From: CAZWQR01 sp964638595
GTDB lineage: Bacteria > Patescibacteriota > Minisyncoccia > Minisyncoccales > PEYH01
NCBI GenBank assembly: GCA_964638595.1
Contig: CAZWYU010000019.1
Location: forward strand, 1-32,113
DNA: 32,113 bases
Reading direction: 5' to 3'
Shown here: positions 22,752 through 30,721 of the stretch, one piece after another
Position numbering within the stretch: position 1 is the first letter of the stretch
Layout: the number at the start of each line of letters is the position of its first letter
Position numbers and translations under genes: made by a program
Notes under the pieces: generated by a model
The model's input: only the letters and a program-made list of their open reading frames with translations
What the model was told of the DNA's origin: nothing
Database searches by the model: none

Positions 22752-24437
22752 ATGATTAAAAGAGTTTTTCAGAAAACAACCAATTCTATTACAGCAGCTG
22801 CTTATGTTTTAGCGGTTTCCAGTTTTGTTAGTGCATTGTTAGGACTTTTAAGAGACCGTTTATTGGCTGGCCGATTTGGAGCAGGAGAGAATTTGGATAT
22901 TTATTATGCTGCTTTTAGAATTCCAAATTTAGTTTATGGCTTACTGGTTTCTGGGGGAATTATTGCCGCTTTTTTGCCGGTTTTTTCTGAATATTTTAAT
23001 AAGGACAAAAAGAAAGCTTGGGACCTAACAAGCAATAGCTTGAATATTTTTTTGTTTTTTTCTATTTTAATTTGCGGTCTTCTTTTTATATTTACTCCTT
23101 ATTTAATAAAATTTGTTGTTCCGGGATTTAGTTTAGAAAATAAAGAGTTGACAGTTATGTTAACTAGGATTATGTTTTTAAGCCCTATATTTTTTGGGGT
23201 TTCAAATATTTTTGCTTCTATTCTTCAATATTTTAATCATTTTATTGTTTTTGCTCTTTCGCCAATTTTCTATAATTTAGGAATTATTTTCGGCATTTTG
23301 TTCTTGGCTCCGCGTTTTGGAATCAAAGGTCTTGCTTTTGGCGTTGTTCTAGGGGCCTTGCTCCATTGGCTAATACAGATTCCTTCCGCTATTATAAATG
23401 GTTTTAAGTATAAGCCAATTTTTAATTTGCGCTCAACAGGTCTTAAGAAAATCGTTTATCTAATGGTACCCAGAACAGTAAGTGCTTTTGCCAGCCAATT
23501 AAATTTAATTGTAATAACAGCTATTGCTTCAACAATTGGAGTTGGTAACATTTCTATTTTTAACTTTGCCGAGCATTTAAGAGTTATGCCTATTCATATT
23601 ATCGGCGGTTCATTTGCTGTTGCTTCTTATCCCTTTTTAGCTCGCGCATGGGCTAGTGGAGAGCAAAAAAATTTTTTATCTAGCATTTCGGTTACTTTCC
23701 GCCAAACTTTATTTTTATCAATTCCGATAAGCTTTCTTTTGTTTTTATTGAGAGGACAATTGGTGAGAATTTTACTGGGAACTGGCAAGTTTGACTGGGT
23801 AGCCACTCGGCTTACCGCTGCTTCTTTGGGATTTTTTGTGCTTGGTATTTTTGCATTTTGTTTAATTCCTTTTTTGGCTCGCATTTTTTATTCTCTTCAA
23901 AATACTAAAACACCGCTTTTAACTAGCTTAATTAGTTTGCCGGTGGCCATAGGTTTTGCTTTTCTTTTTGTTCATCTTTTCAGTTTTGATAACGTATTTT
24001 ATCATTTTTTTGCTAAATTTTTAAATATAGCTGATATTGAAAATATTAGCGTAATTGGTTTACCCTTAGCTGTTTCTCTGACTGGAATTCTTGAAGCTTC
24101 TATGCTTTTATTCTTATTAAAGAGAAAAATTAGCAGCTTTCCCCTAAAAGAAATTTTTTCTTCTTTTAATAAGATATTAATAGCTTCTCTTTTAATGTCT
24201 TTATTCGTTTATCTTTCCCTTTGTTTGATAGATGATTTTGTTAATGTTTTAACGGTTAAGGGGGTTCTAATTCAGTCAGTAACTGCTACGCTTATCGGTT
24301 TTTTGTCTTTTTGGCTTTTTGGTTATCTTTTAAAAATTAAGGAACTTAAAAGTTTTCAGATTAAAGCTTGCTCAATTCTTAAAAAAAGGAAGATTAAATT
24401 ACCGGTTGATGATTATGAACAAGAAAATATTAGGTGA
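22752..24437 (+). CDS. murJ: Lipid II flippase MurJ
   Basis: This 561-residue polytopic protein of the MOP/MVF superfamily has about 14 membrane helices and moves lipid II across the membrane for peptidoglycan assembly. The N-terminal signature SALLGLLRDRLLAGRFGAG and YYAAFRIPNLVYGLLVSGGIIAAFLPVFSEY (about 30-80) is clear, with the conserved Arg residues of the central cavity. RVMPIHIIGGSFAVASYPFLA (about 278) marks the second half. Its promoter suggests a leaderless transcript. The end overlaps lepA by 23 bp. Together with murB it supports a complete murein pathway. Confidence 0.95.
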   Translation: MIKRVFQKTTNSITAAAYVLAVSSFVSALLGLLRDRLLAGRFGAGENLDIYYAAFRIPNLVYGLLVSGGIIAAFLPVFSEYFNKDKKKAWDLTSNSLNIFLFFSILICGLLFIFTPYLIKFVVPGFSLENKELTVMLTRIMFLSPIFFGVSNIFASILQYFNHFIVFALSPIFYNLGIIFGILFLAPRFGIKGLAFGVVLGALLHWLIQIPSAIINGFKYKPIFNLRSTGLKKIVYLMVPRTVSAFASQLNLIVITAIASTIGVGNISIFNFAEHLRVMPIHIIGGSFAVASYPFLARAWASGEQKNFLSSISVTFRQTLFLSIPISFLLFLLRGQLVRILLGTGKFDWVATRLTAASLGFFVLGIFAFCLIPFLARIFYSLQNTKTPLLTSLISLPVAIGFAFLFVHLFSFDNVFYHFFAKFLNIADIENISVIGLPLAVSLTGILEASMLLFLLKRKISSFPLKEIFSSFNKILIASLLMSLFVYLSLCLIDDFVNVLTVKGVLIQSVTATLIGFLSFWLFGYLLKIKELKSFQIKACSILKKRKIKLPVDDYEQENIR

Positions 24438-26205
24438 AAATATACGCAATTTTTGTATTATTTCCCACATTGACCACGGTAAGTCCACTTTGGCTGACCG
24501 TTTTTTGGAATTAACTTCAACTGTTGAAAATAAGAAGATGAAGCCACAATTTTTAGATATGATGGATTTAGAAAGGGAGAGGGGAATTACTATAAAGCTT
24601 CAGCCAGTAAGGATGTTTTACAAGGGTCATATCTTAAATATGATTGATACTCCAGGGCATGTTGATTTTTCTTATGAAGTTTCTAGGAGCTTGGCAGCTA
24701 TTGAAGGAGCTATTCTTTTGGTTGATGCCTCTAAGGGTATTCAAGCTCAAACCTTATCTAATTTAGAATTGGCCAAGAAACAAAATGTTAAGTTAATCCC
24801 TGTAGTTAATAAAGTTGATTTGCTAGAAGAAAGAAGTGCCGGTTTGACTATTTCCTATGAGAAACTAAATGAAGTCATCAAGGAAACGGCTAAAGTTTCA
24901 GGAGTAAGAGAAGAAGATGTGCTTCAAATATCTGCCAAGAAAGGCCTTAATATTGAAGAGGTTTTAAAAACAGTGATTGAAAAAGTTCAACCTCCGCTTA
25001 ATGCTTCGGATACTAAGGCTTTAATTTTTGACTTTCAATATGACAATTACAAAGGAGTAGTTGCTTTTGTGAGAGTTTTTGGCGGACAATTTTTAAAGGG
25101 TCAAGAAGTATTGCTTTTGAACTCAAAAGCTAAAGGCAAAATAAAAGAATTGGGCTATTTTAGTCCCGAGCTTACACCTAAAAACAGTTTAGAAGCGGGA
25201 GAAATTGGCTATTTAGTTTTGGGTATTAAAGAATCGGAGAAAGTGAAGATAGGTGATACTGTCGCTTTAAAAAATGTTAAGCCCTTACCCGGCTATAAAG
25301 AACCAAAACCAGTTATTTTTATGGGATTGTTTCCAGATGATACTAATAATTGGAATCTATTAAGAGAAGCGCTTATTAAGCTTAAATTGAACGATCCGGC
25401 TTTAAGTCTTAGGCCAGAGGCAAAATCTTCTTTAGGCAGAGGTTTTCTCTGCGGTTTTTTAGGCCTGCTTCATGCCGAAATTGTTGTTGAACGCCTAAAG
25501 AGAGAATATAATTTAAGGCTAATGACTTCTGCTCCTTCTATTTGTTATAGAGTCACTGACAATAATAATGAAGAACGGCTTGTTTGTTCAGTTTTAGACT
25601 GGCCAGAGGAATATAAAGATATAAAAGAACAAATCTGCGCTCTAAATATTATTGTTCCCAAGGAACATCTAAGTTCTGTTTTAACTCTTTTAGAAGGGAA
25701 GAGTTTTGAAATCAAGACATTGGGCATAGACAAAGATATTCTAAGGGTAAAAATGCCTTTTCGTGAAATTATGAGTAATTTTTATGATAAATTAAAAAGC
25801 GCCACCAAGGGTTTTGCTTCTATGGATTATGAAGTTATTGGTTTTCAAAAAGCCAATGTAGTAAAACTTGAAATTCTAATAGCTGGAAAAGAGGAAGAAG
25901 TTTTTTCTTCAATTGTTTTGAAAGATGAAGCCTATAATAAAGGCAAGACGATGGTTGAGAAGTTAGAAAAAAATTTCCCTCCTCAGCTTTTTGACGTGCC
26001 TATTCAGGCTAGAGTGGGTGGAAATATTATCGTCAGAAGAACAATAAGGGCTAAAAGAAAAGATGTAACCGCTGGGCTTTACGGCGGTGATTATACCAGA
26101 AAGAAAAAACTTTTAAAAAAACAGAGAAAGGGCAAAAAAAAGCTAGAAGAATCAGCTAAAATCAAAATACCACAGGAAGTGGTTTGGAAAATATTTAAAA
26201 CTTAG
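24415..26205 (+). CDS. lepA: Elongation factor 4 (LepA), ribosome-associated GTPase
   Basis: This 596-residue translational GTPase acts on stalled or misplaced ribosomes. G motifs are SHIDHGKSTLADR (about 17-29), the switch region RERGITIK, DTPGHVDFSYEVSRS and NKVDLLEERSA. The LepA-specific C-terminal part includes GFLGLLHAEIVVERLKREY and a C-terminal domain ending AKRKDVTAGLYGGDYTRKKKLLKKQRKGKKKL. Of the in-frame starts (TTG 24406, ATG 24409, ATG 24415) I chose the last because it places the GTPase fold at the usual distance. It overlaps the murJ end, so translation may be coupled. Confidence 0.96.
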   Translation: MNKKILGENIRNFCIISHIDHGKSTLADRFLELTSTVENKKMKPQFLDMMDLERERGITIKLQPVRMFYKGHILNMIDTPGHVDFSYEVSRSLAAIEGAILLVDASKGIQAQTLSNLELAKKQNVKLIPVVNKVDLLEERSAGLTISYEKLNEVIKETAKVSGVREEDVLQISAKKGLNIEEVLKTVIEKVQPPLNASDTKALIFDFQYDNYKGVVAFVRVFGGQFLKGQEVLLLNSKAKGKIKELGYFSPELTPKNSLEAGEIGYLVLGIKESEKVKIGDTVALKNVKPLPGYKEPKPVIFMGLFPDDTNNWNLLREALIKLKLNDPALSLRPEAKSSLGRGFLCGFLGLLHAEIVVERLKREYNLRLMTSAPSICYRVTDNNNEERLVCSVLDWPEEYKDIKEQICALNIIVPKEHLSSVLTLLEGKSFEIKTLGIDKDILRVKMPFREIMSNFYDKLKSATKGFASMDYEVIGFQKANVVKLEILIAGKEEEVFSSIVLKDEAYNKGKTMVEKLEKNFPPQLFDVPIQARVGGNIIVRRTIRAKRKDVTAGLYGGDYTRKKKLLKKQRKGKKKLEESAKIKIPQEVVWKIFKT

Positions 26206-26230
26206 TTGCTCAAAGCTTTATTTTAAGGTA

Positions 26231-26338
26231 TTATCCAAATAATGGAGATAATGCCCACCCAAGCATGCTAATGGCAACCATACTTATCATTATTATCCAG
26301 ATTATTTTTGCTATTTTTTTGCCGGTTATCTTACTCAT
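26231..26338 (-). CDS. Possible 35-residue single-helix membrane peptide
   Basis: The frame starts MSKITGKKIAKIIWIIMI and ends WALSPLFG. A positively charged N-terminus (four Lys) leads into one continuous hydrophobic helix, a believable membrane peptide. The start is 6 bp from the divergent ftsB start. TATCAT stands 6 bp upstream of the ATG on the minus strand, matching the leaderless geometry seen elsewhere, but I find no -35 box, Shine-Dalgarno site or clear terminator. It may be chance. Confidence 0.45.
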   Translation of the reverse strand: MSKITGKKIAKIIWIIMISMVAISMLGWALSPLFG

Positions 26339-26344
26339 AGCTTT

Positions 26345-26761
26345 ATGATAACAAAAAAAAGTCACAAAAAAAACTATTCTTGGTCAGATAAATTTCTAAT
26401 TGTTCTTTTGGTTGTTTTTAACTTTTCTATTTTGGGTTTTTTAATGATAGCCAACTCAAAACTTTTTATAGAAAAAAATAAAGTTAGAGGACAGAATATA
26501 ACTTTTCAAAAACAAATTCAAGAGCTGGAACAAAAAAATGATGAATTGAGAGAACTTTTTGCTTCAGTTAAAAATCAAGCCCAAGCGGAAAAATTTTTAA
26601 GAGAAAAGGCCTTGTATAAAAAAGAAGGGGAAGAGGTGATAATTATCAAAAGAGAAGATTTAAAAATAGAAAACGAAAAGCCCCAACAGAATGTTATAAA
26701 AACTGCTTCTGCTTTAGACAAATTTATTGATTTTTTGAGAGAAATTTTTTTTCAAGATTAG
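26345..26761 (+). CDS. Septum formation initiator, FtsB/DivIC family
   Basis: This is a 138-residue bitopic protein. A basic cytoplasmic N-terminus (about 1-16) is followed by one membrane helix (about 18-38) and then a coiled coil (about 40-80, NITFQKQIQELEQKNDELREL). RGQ and FLREKALYKKEGEEVIII match the conserved FtsB/DivIC segment. In the divisome this protein pairs with FtsL and links FtsQ to the septal peptidoglycan machinery. Its stop is 13 bp before tRNA-Gly. Confidence 0.87.
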   Translation: MITKKSHKKNYSWSDKFLIVLLVVFNFSILGFLMIANSKLFIEKNKVRGQNITFQKQIQELEQKNDELRELFASVKNQAQAEKFLREKALYKKEGEEVIIIKREDLKIENEKPQQNVIKTASALDKFIDFLREIFFQD

Positions 26762-26774
26762 GGCAAGGAATAAT

Positions 26775-26845
26775 GCGAGGTTAGTATAATGGCATTATAT
26801 AACCTTCCCAAGGTTGAGACGCGGGTTCGATTCCCGTACCTCGCT
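26775..26845 (+). tRNA. tRNA-Gly (CCC anticodon)
   Basis: A 71-nt cloverleaf. The acceptor GCGAGGT pairs with ACCTCGC, the anticodon stem AACC/GGTT encloses loop TTCCCAA (anticodon CCC), and the T-loop is TTCGATT. CCA is not encoded. It lies 13 bp after the ftsB-like gene. Confidence 0.95.
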
Positions 26846-26852
26846 TAATAAA

Positions 26853-26908
26853 TTGAGTGTGGGGGCAAGAGCTTGGGGCGTCAGTTTAATCCTGGTATCC
26901 CACTCATA
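26853..26908 (+). other. tRNA-like remnant or imperfect hairpin
   Basis: GAGTGTGGGG pairs imperfectly with TATCCCACTC. Near the 3' side GTCAG-TTTAATC-CTGGT looks like a T arm. There is no D or anticodon arm, so it cannot be a working tRNA. It follows tRNA-Gly by 7 bp. Confidence 0.3.
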
Positions 26909-26967
26909 TTATATAATTGGTTATAAATATTAATAGGCATTAAAGCTTAATTTCTTTTTTTAAATAT

Positions 26968-27147
26968 ATGTCTGATATTTATATAATTAAAAAATCTATA
27001 AACAAAACAGATGGCAATCGTTCTCGTGATATAGAGAGTTCAGAGCTGTTTGATCTAACTTTAGAGAGCATTAGGGGTGAAGGCAGAATGAGGGAAGTTG
27101 GGAGACTAAGAGAATTATTTTGGGATGGAGTTGAAGGAGGAAAATAA
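26968..27147 (+). CDS. Small hypothetical protein (59 aa)
   Basis: The frame starts MSDIYIIKKSINKTDGNRSRD and ends LRELFWDGVEGGK. It is soluble, charged and probably helical in the second half (SSELFDLTLESIRGEGRMREVGRLREL). It has no Shine-Dalgarno site. Start, length and amino-acid make-up are reasonable for a real small gene between two tRNAs. I recognise no family, and chance cannot be excluded. Confidence 0.5.
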   Translation: MSDIYIIKKSINKTDGNRSRDIESSELFDLTLESIRGEGRMREVGRLRELFWDGVEGGK

Positions 27148-27239
27148 CATAATGCTTCACTTAAAAGTTTAGAAAAATATTTTATACCCTTTATGTTTTT
27201 TTTTAGGAAAAAAGTTAATGTCTAACAGAGACTTTCTAA

Positions 27240-27311
27240 GCCAGCATAGCTCAGTGGGAGAGCAACTCTTTCGTAAAGAGTAGGTCGGGGGTTCAAATCC
27301 TCCTGCTGGCT
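27240..27311 (+). tRNA. tRNA-Thr (CGT anticodon)
   Basis: A 72-nt cloverleaf. The acceptor GCCAGCA pairs with TGCTGGC, the D arm is AGCTCAGTGGGAGAGC, and anticodon stem ACTCT/AGAGT encloses loop TTCGTAA (anticodon CGT). The T-loop is TTCAAAT. No CCA is encoded. prfB starts 7 bp after its end. Confidence 0.95.
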
Positions 27312-27318
27312 TGAAAAT

Positions 27319-28408
27319 ATGAAACAAAAACAAACAATTGATTTTAAAGAAATAAAAGCTAAACTCCATCACTTGATGGACTGTCTTTGAATTAGAGAAA
27401 AAGAAAAAACAATTAAAAGAGCTTAAAGAGCAGTTAGAAAAAGCGAGCTGGGAGAATAAAACTCAAATGATTGCATTAAACCAGAGGTTTGTTAATCTAA
27501 AAGAAGAACTAGACGATTGGGAAACAATAAAAAAAGAGGCAGCTGATTTAAAAGATTTAATTGAATTAAATGATCAAGAGATAGAAAAAGGAATATATGA
27601 GGCCCAAAAAAGTCTTTTAGATAAGTTAAATCAAAAAGAGATAGAGGTGTTTTTGTCAGGTAAGTATGATAAAGATAATGCTATTCTAACAATAATGTCG
27701 GGAGCAGGCGGGCAGGATGCAGAAGACTGGGCAGCTATTCTTTTAAGAATGTATAAAAGATATTGCGAGAGAAAGGATTTTGGTTTTAAAGTATTGTCAC
27801 AAAGTTTTGGAGAGCCCGGTCCGGAAGGAAGAATTGGCATTAAGGAAGTAAGTTTAGAAATTAAAGGAAAATTTACTTATGGTTTGTTAAAAAGAGAATC
27901 AGGCGTTCACCGCTTAGTCCGTTTGTCTCCTTTTTCTGCTAAAAAATTAAGACACACTTCTTTTGCTTTAGTTGAGATAATGCCGGAGATAGAGGAGAAG
28001 GGGGAAATAGAAATTAAAGATGAAGATTTGAAAGTAAATACTTATCGTGCTTCTGGTCCTGGAGGCCAATATGTTAATAAAAGAGATTCAGCAGTAAGAA
28101 TTACTCATTTACCAACCAAAATTGTTGTAAGTTGTCAGGCCGAAAGAACTCAAGGATTGAATAGAAAAAAAGCTTTAGAAATGTTAAAATCAAAATTGCT
28201 TAAATTAAAGCAAGAAAAAGAAAAAAAAGAAAAGAAAAAACTCAAAGGCGAAGAAATAAATGTTGAATGGGGAAATCAAATCAGGTCTTATATTTTTTAT
28301 CCTTATAAACTCGTTAAAGACCATCGAACGAAGGTAGAAATCTCTAATTTAGATGAAGTTTTAGACGGCAATTTAGATGATTTTATTAACAAAGAATTAG
28401 AATTATGA
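27319..28408 (+). CDS. prfB: Peptide chain release factor 2, with programmed +1 frameshift
   Basis: RF2 reads UGA and UAA stops and releases the peptide. The body contains RLSPFSAKKLRHTSF, with the SPF stop-recognition tripeptide that marks RF2, and the catalytic GGQ in ASGPGGQYVNKRDSAV. The first 23 codons (27319-27387) end at CTT TGA. Reading resumes +1 at GAA 27389, giving about 362 residues, the normal length. This is the classic autoregulatory CUU-UGA site: low RF2 lets ribosomes slip. The upstream Shine-Dalgarno-like element is weak (ATGGAC). The 3' end overlaps ftsE by 4 bp. Confidence 0.96.
27385..27391 (+). promoter_or_regulatory. RF2 +1 frameshift site CTT TGA A
   Basis: Zero-frame CTT (27385-27387) is followed by TGA (27388-27390). 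Skipping one T gives GAA and joins the long frame. The hexamer three bases upstream of CTT is ATGGAC instead of the AGGGGG found in E. coli. Confidence 0.9.
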
Positions 28409-29085
28409 TAGTTTTTGAAAATATTACTAAGCTTTATCCGCCTAATACTATTGCGCTAAAGGACGTCAGTTTTCAAATTAAAAATGGAGAGTTTCTTTCG
28501 GTTGTGGGTAAGTCAGGAGCAGGAAAAACAACTTTGATTAAACTTTTATTAAGAGAACAAGAGCCTTCAGAAGGCAAAATATTTTTTAATGATTTTGATG
28601 TTTGCAGGCTTAAATATAGTTATCTTCCCTATTATCGCCAAAAAATAGGGTCTATTTTTCAGGATTACCGCCTTTTAAATCACAAAACTGTTTATGAAAA
28701 TGTTGCTTATGCAATGGAAGTAATGGGAGCCACTGATTATGAGATAGAGAGAGATATTCCTCAAATTCTTGAGATGGTTGGCTTAGCCGATAAATTTTTT
28801 AATTTTCCGAGGGAAATATCAGGTGGCGAAAAACAAAGAACAGCTATTGCTAGAGCTTTGGCTACTAGACCAGAGATTATAGTGGCTGACGAGCCAACAG
28901 GCAATCTTGACCCCTATCACAGCAAAGAGATAATAGATTTATTAGTTAAAATTAATCAAATAGGCACTTCCATTATTTTATCTACCCACGACAAGGAAAT
29001 TATCAATAGTTTGAAAAGGCGGGTAGTTACCCTAGATAATGGAGAACTTGTACGCGATGAGCAACGGGGCCGCTTCATTCTTTGA
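28405..29085 (+). CDS. ftsE: Cell division ATP-binding protein FtsE
   Basis: This 226-residue ABC ATPase, with FtsX, activates peptidoglycan hydrolases at the septum. Walker A is VGKSGAGKTT (about 34-43), the Q-loop IFQDYRLL, the ABC signature EISGGEKQRTAIARAL (about 136-151), Walker B IIVADEPTGNLD (about 158) and switch His STHDKEI. The IFQDYRLL wording is typical for FtsE. It overlaps prfB by 4 bp (ATGA) and precedes ftsX by 45 bp of AT-rich sequence, the usual prfB-ftsE-ftsX order. Confidence 0.95.
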   Translation: MIVFENITKLYPPNTIALKDVSFQIKNGEFLSVVGKSGAGKTTLIKLLLREQEPSEGKIFFNDFDVCRLKYSYLPYYRQKIGSIFQDYRLLNHKTVYENVAYAMEVMGATDYEIERDIPQILEMVGLADKFFNFPREISGGEKQRTAIARALATRPEIIVADEPTGNLDPYHSKEIIDLLVKINQIGTSIILSTHDKEIINSLKRRVVTLDNGELVRDEQRGRFIL

Positions 29086-29130
29086 TTTTTAATTTCTAAT
29101 TTTTTAATTGAAAATTGATAATTATTAAAA

Positions 29131-30039
29131 ATGTTTACTTTTATTAGAAGAATAACTCGTTTTGGCTGGCAGAGCTTTTTAAGAGAAGGCGGGCTTAATA
29201 TAGCCACTATTTTTGTTATTACGGTAACTATCAGTTTATTTACTTTTCTTTTTGCTTCCCAAGGAATTGTTACTCATCTTATAGAAAAGATTGAAGAAAA
29301 AATAGACATTAGTGCCTATATTAATCCGGAAGCTAGTCAAGAAGAAGTTTTGCAGATAAAAGACAGGCTGATTGGATTACCAGAAGTAAAAAAAGTTACC
29401 TTTCTGTCCAAAGATGAAGTTTTAGAAGAATTTCAAGGAAGGCATATTAACGACCCAGTGGTTTTAGAGTCTTTAGAAGTCATTGGCAGTAATCCATTTT
29501 ATGGTTCTTTAAATATTAGTGCCAAAAGTTCCAGCGAATATGCCGCAATTTTAACAGTTTTAAATTCTAAATCTTTTGAAAGCGTAATTCAAAAGGTTGA
29601 TTATTTAGAAAAAAAATCGGTTATAGACAAACTTTCAAATTTTATAAGAACAATCAATAGAGTCGGTTTTAGTTTGGCAGTTGGTTTGGCAATTGTAACA
29701 GTTCTGGTGGCTTTTAATACTATTAGGGTGGCAATTTATGACTCCAGCAAAGAGATTTCTATAATGCGCTTAGTTGGTTCTCCGAATAAATTTATTAGAG
29801 GTCCTTTTATTGTTCAAGGGGTTATAAATGGAACGATAGCTGCTGGAATTTCTTGCCTTTTATTTTTATTGATGGTCCATCTATTGGGACCGAAAGTTGA
29901 AGCCATAACAAATGGTTTTAATTTAGGTATCTGGTGGACAGCCAATTTGGGTCTTACCATAATGATACAAGTGGTTTCTGGAATTGGAGTTGGAGTATTC
30001 TCTAGCCTGATTGCTATAAGTAGATACCTTAAGGTCTAG
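29131..30039 (+). CDS. ftsX: Cell division permease FtsX
   Basis: This 302-residue membrane partner of FtsE has a helix at about 22-45, an outside domain of about 115 residues (KIDISAYINPEASQEEVLQIKDRL, VKKVTFLSKDEVLEEF), and then three C-terminal helices with NTIRVAIYDSSKEISIMRLVGSP. This is the usual four-helix FtsX layout. The TAG stop is only 4 bp before tRNA-Gln, so the mRNA 3' end may be made by tRNA 5' processing. Confidence 0.95.
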   Translation: MFTFIRRITRFGWQSFLREGGLNIATIFVITVTISLFTFLFASQGIVTHLIEKIEEKIDISAYINPEASQEEVLQIKDRLIGLPEVKKVTFLSKDEVLEEFQGRHINDPVVLESLEVIGSNPFYGSLNISAKSSSEYAAILTVLNSKSFESVIQKVDYLEKKSVIDKLSNFIRTINRVGFSLAVGLAIVTVLVAFNTIRVAIYDSSKEISIMRLVGSPNKFIRGPFIVQGVINGTIAAGISCLLFLLMVHLLGPKVEAITNGFNLGIWWTANLGLTIMIQVVSGIGVGVFSSLIAISRYLKV

Positions 30040-30043
30040 ACAA

Positions 30044-30114
30044 TGCCGGGTCGGCTAACGGTAGGCCAATGGATTCTGGCTCCATTAATCTAGGTTCGAA
30101 TCCTAGCCCGGCAA
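30044..30114 (+). tRNA. tRNA-Gln (CTG anticodon)
   Basis: A 71-nt cloverleaf. The acceptor TGCCGGG pairs with CCCGGCA, anticodon stem ATGGA/TCCAT encloses loop TTCTGGC (anticodon CTG), and the T-loop is TTCGAAT. A U at position 1 is typical for tRNA-Gln. No CCA is encoded. It forms the left border of the accessory segment. Confidence 0.94.
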
Positions 30115-30259
30115 CCGTCTTTCGCCAGAGCTACGGAATGACTCCGCCATCCTTCGCCAAGGCCAAAGTTCTTCTGAAACTTTAGTGAAAGAGGGCTTCG
30201 GACTGGCAGCACACGCTAGTGAGACCGATAGAGGTCAAAAGATTGATAATGATTTTTTA

Positions 30260-30715
30260 ATGAAAAGACATATTAAAAAATTATCAATTATTATTTCGAA
30301 ATATAATGTGGTCCCGAGATTTGTTGTTTACGACAGAATATTAAAGAAAAGGTTAGATTGTATAGCTAAATCACTATGGTTTCTTTCATTTCTCTTGCTA
30401 TTAGCAGATTTATCTCAACTAATAAATTTCTCTTATAGGAATTTTGTGAGTGTCACTATTTTCCTATTAATGTCAATTTCATCAGCTATATATTTTTCTC
30501 CTTACAAATATCATAATCAATATTATGCTATCTGTAAGACGTGCGGGGAGAAGATTCCTATTAGAAGAACTTTACCTCCGGAAATAATATCTTTAGGTTG
30601 TAAAAATAGGCATAGTCACTCATATAAATTGGAAGAATTAAAGAGTTATCAAATTGGTGTTGCTTTTGGCCCAGAAGAAAAAGCATACAAATCATTTAGA
30701 TTCTATAAAAATTAA
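30260..30715 (+). CDS. Hypothetical membrane protein with a zinc-ribbon-like tail
   Basis: This is a 151-residue protein. Two membrane helices (about 40-58 and 63-82) follow a basic N-terminus. Then comes ICKTCGEKIP...ISLGCKNRHSHSY, a CxxC...CxxxH pattern that could bind zinc. I recognise no family. I chose ATG 30260; the GTG at 30185 would add 25 residues translated from a tRNA-proximal, unlike-composition stretch. It is followed after 6 bp by the next unknown gene, so the two probably form an operon. Confidence 0.6.
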   Translation: MKRHIKKLSIIISKYNVVPRFVVYDRILKKRLDCIAKSLWFLSFLLLLADLSQLINFSYRNFVSVTIFLLMSISSAIYFSPYKYHNQYYAICKTCGEKIPIRRTLPPEIISLGCKNRHSHSYKLEELKSYQIGVAFGPEEKAYKSFRFYKN

Positions 30716-30721
30716 ATCATT

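Noticed and set aside
27169..27372. Minus-strand 67-codon frame containing GGFEPPTYSLRKSCSPTELCWL
   Set aside because: This is the typical artefact of translating the antisense strand of a tRNA gene (tRNA-Thr).
27319..27390. UGA recoded as an amino acid (Gracilibacteria-type code)
   Set aside because: Several genes end cleanly in TGA (HEPN toxin, VirD4-like ATPase, murJ, ftsE), and the prfB UGA is explained by the known frameshift.
30185..30259. GTG start extending the zinc-ribbon protein by 25 residues
   Set aside because: The added part has tRNA-flank-like composition and no initiation signal; ATG 30260 begins a normal basic N-terminus.
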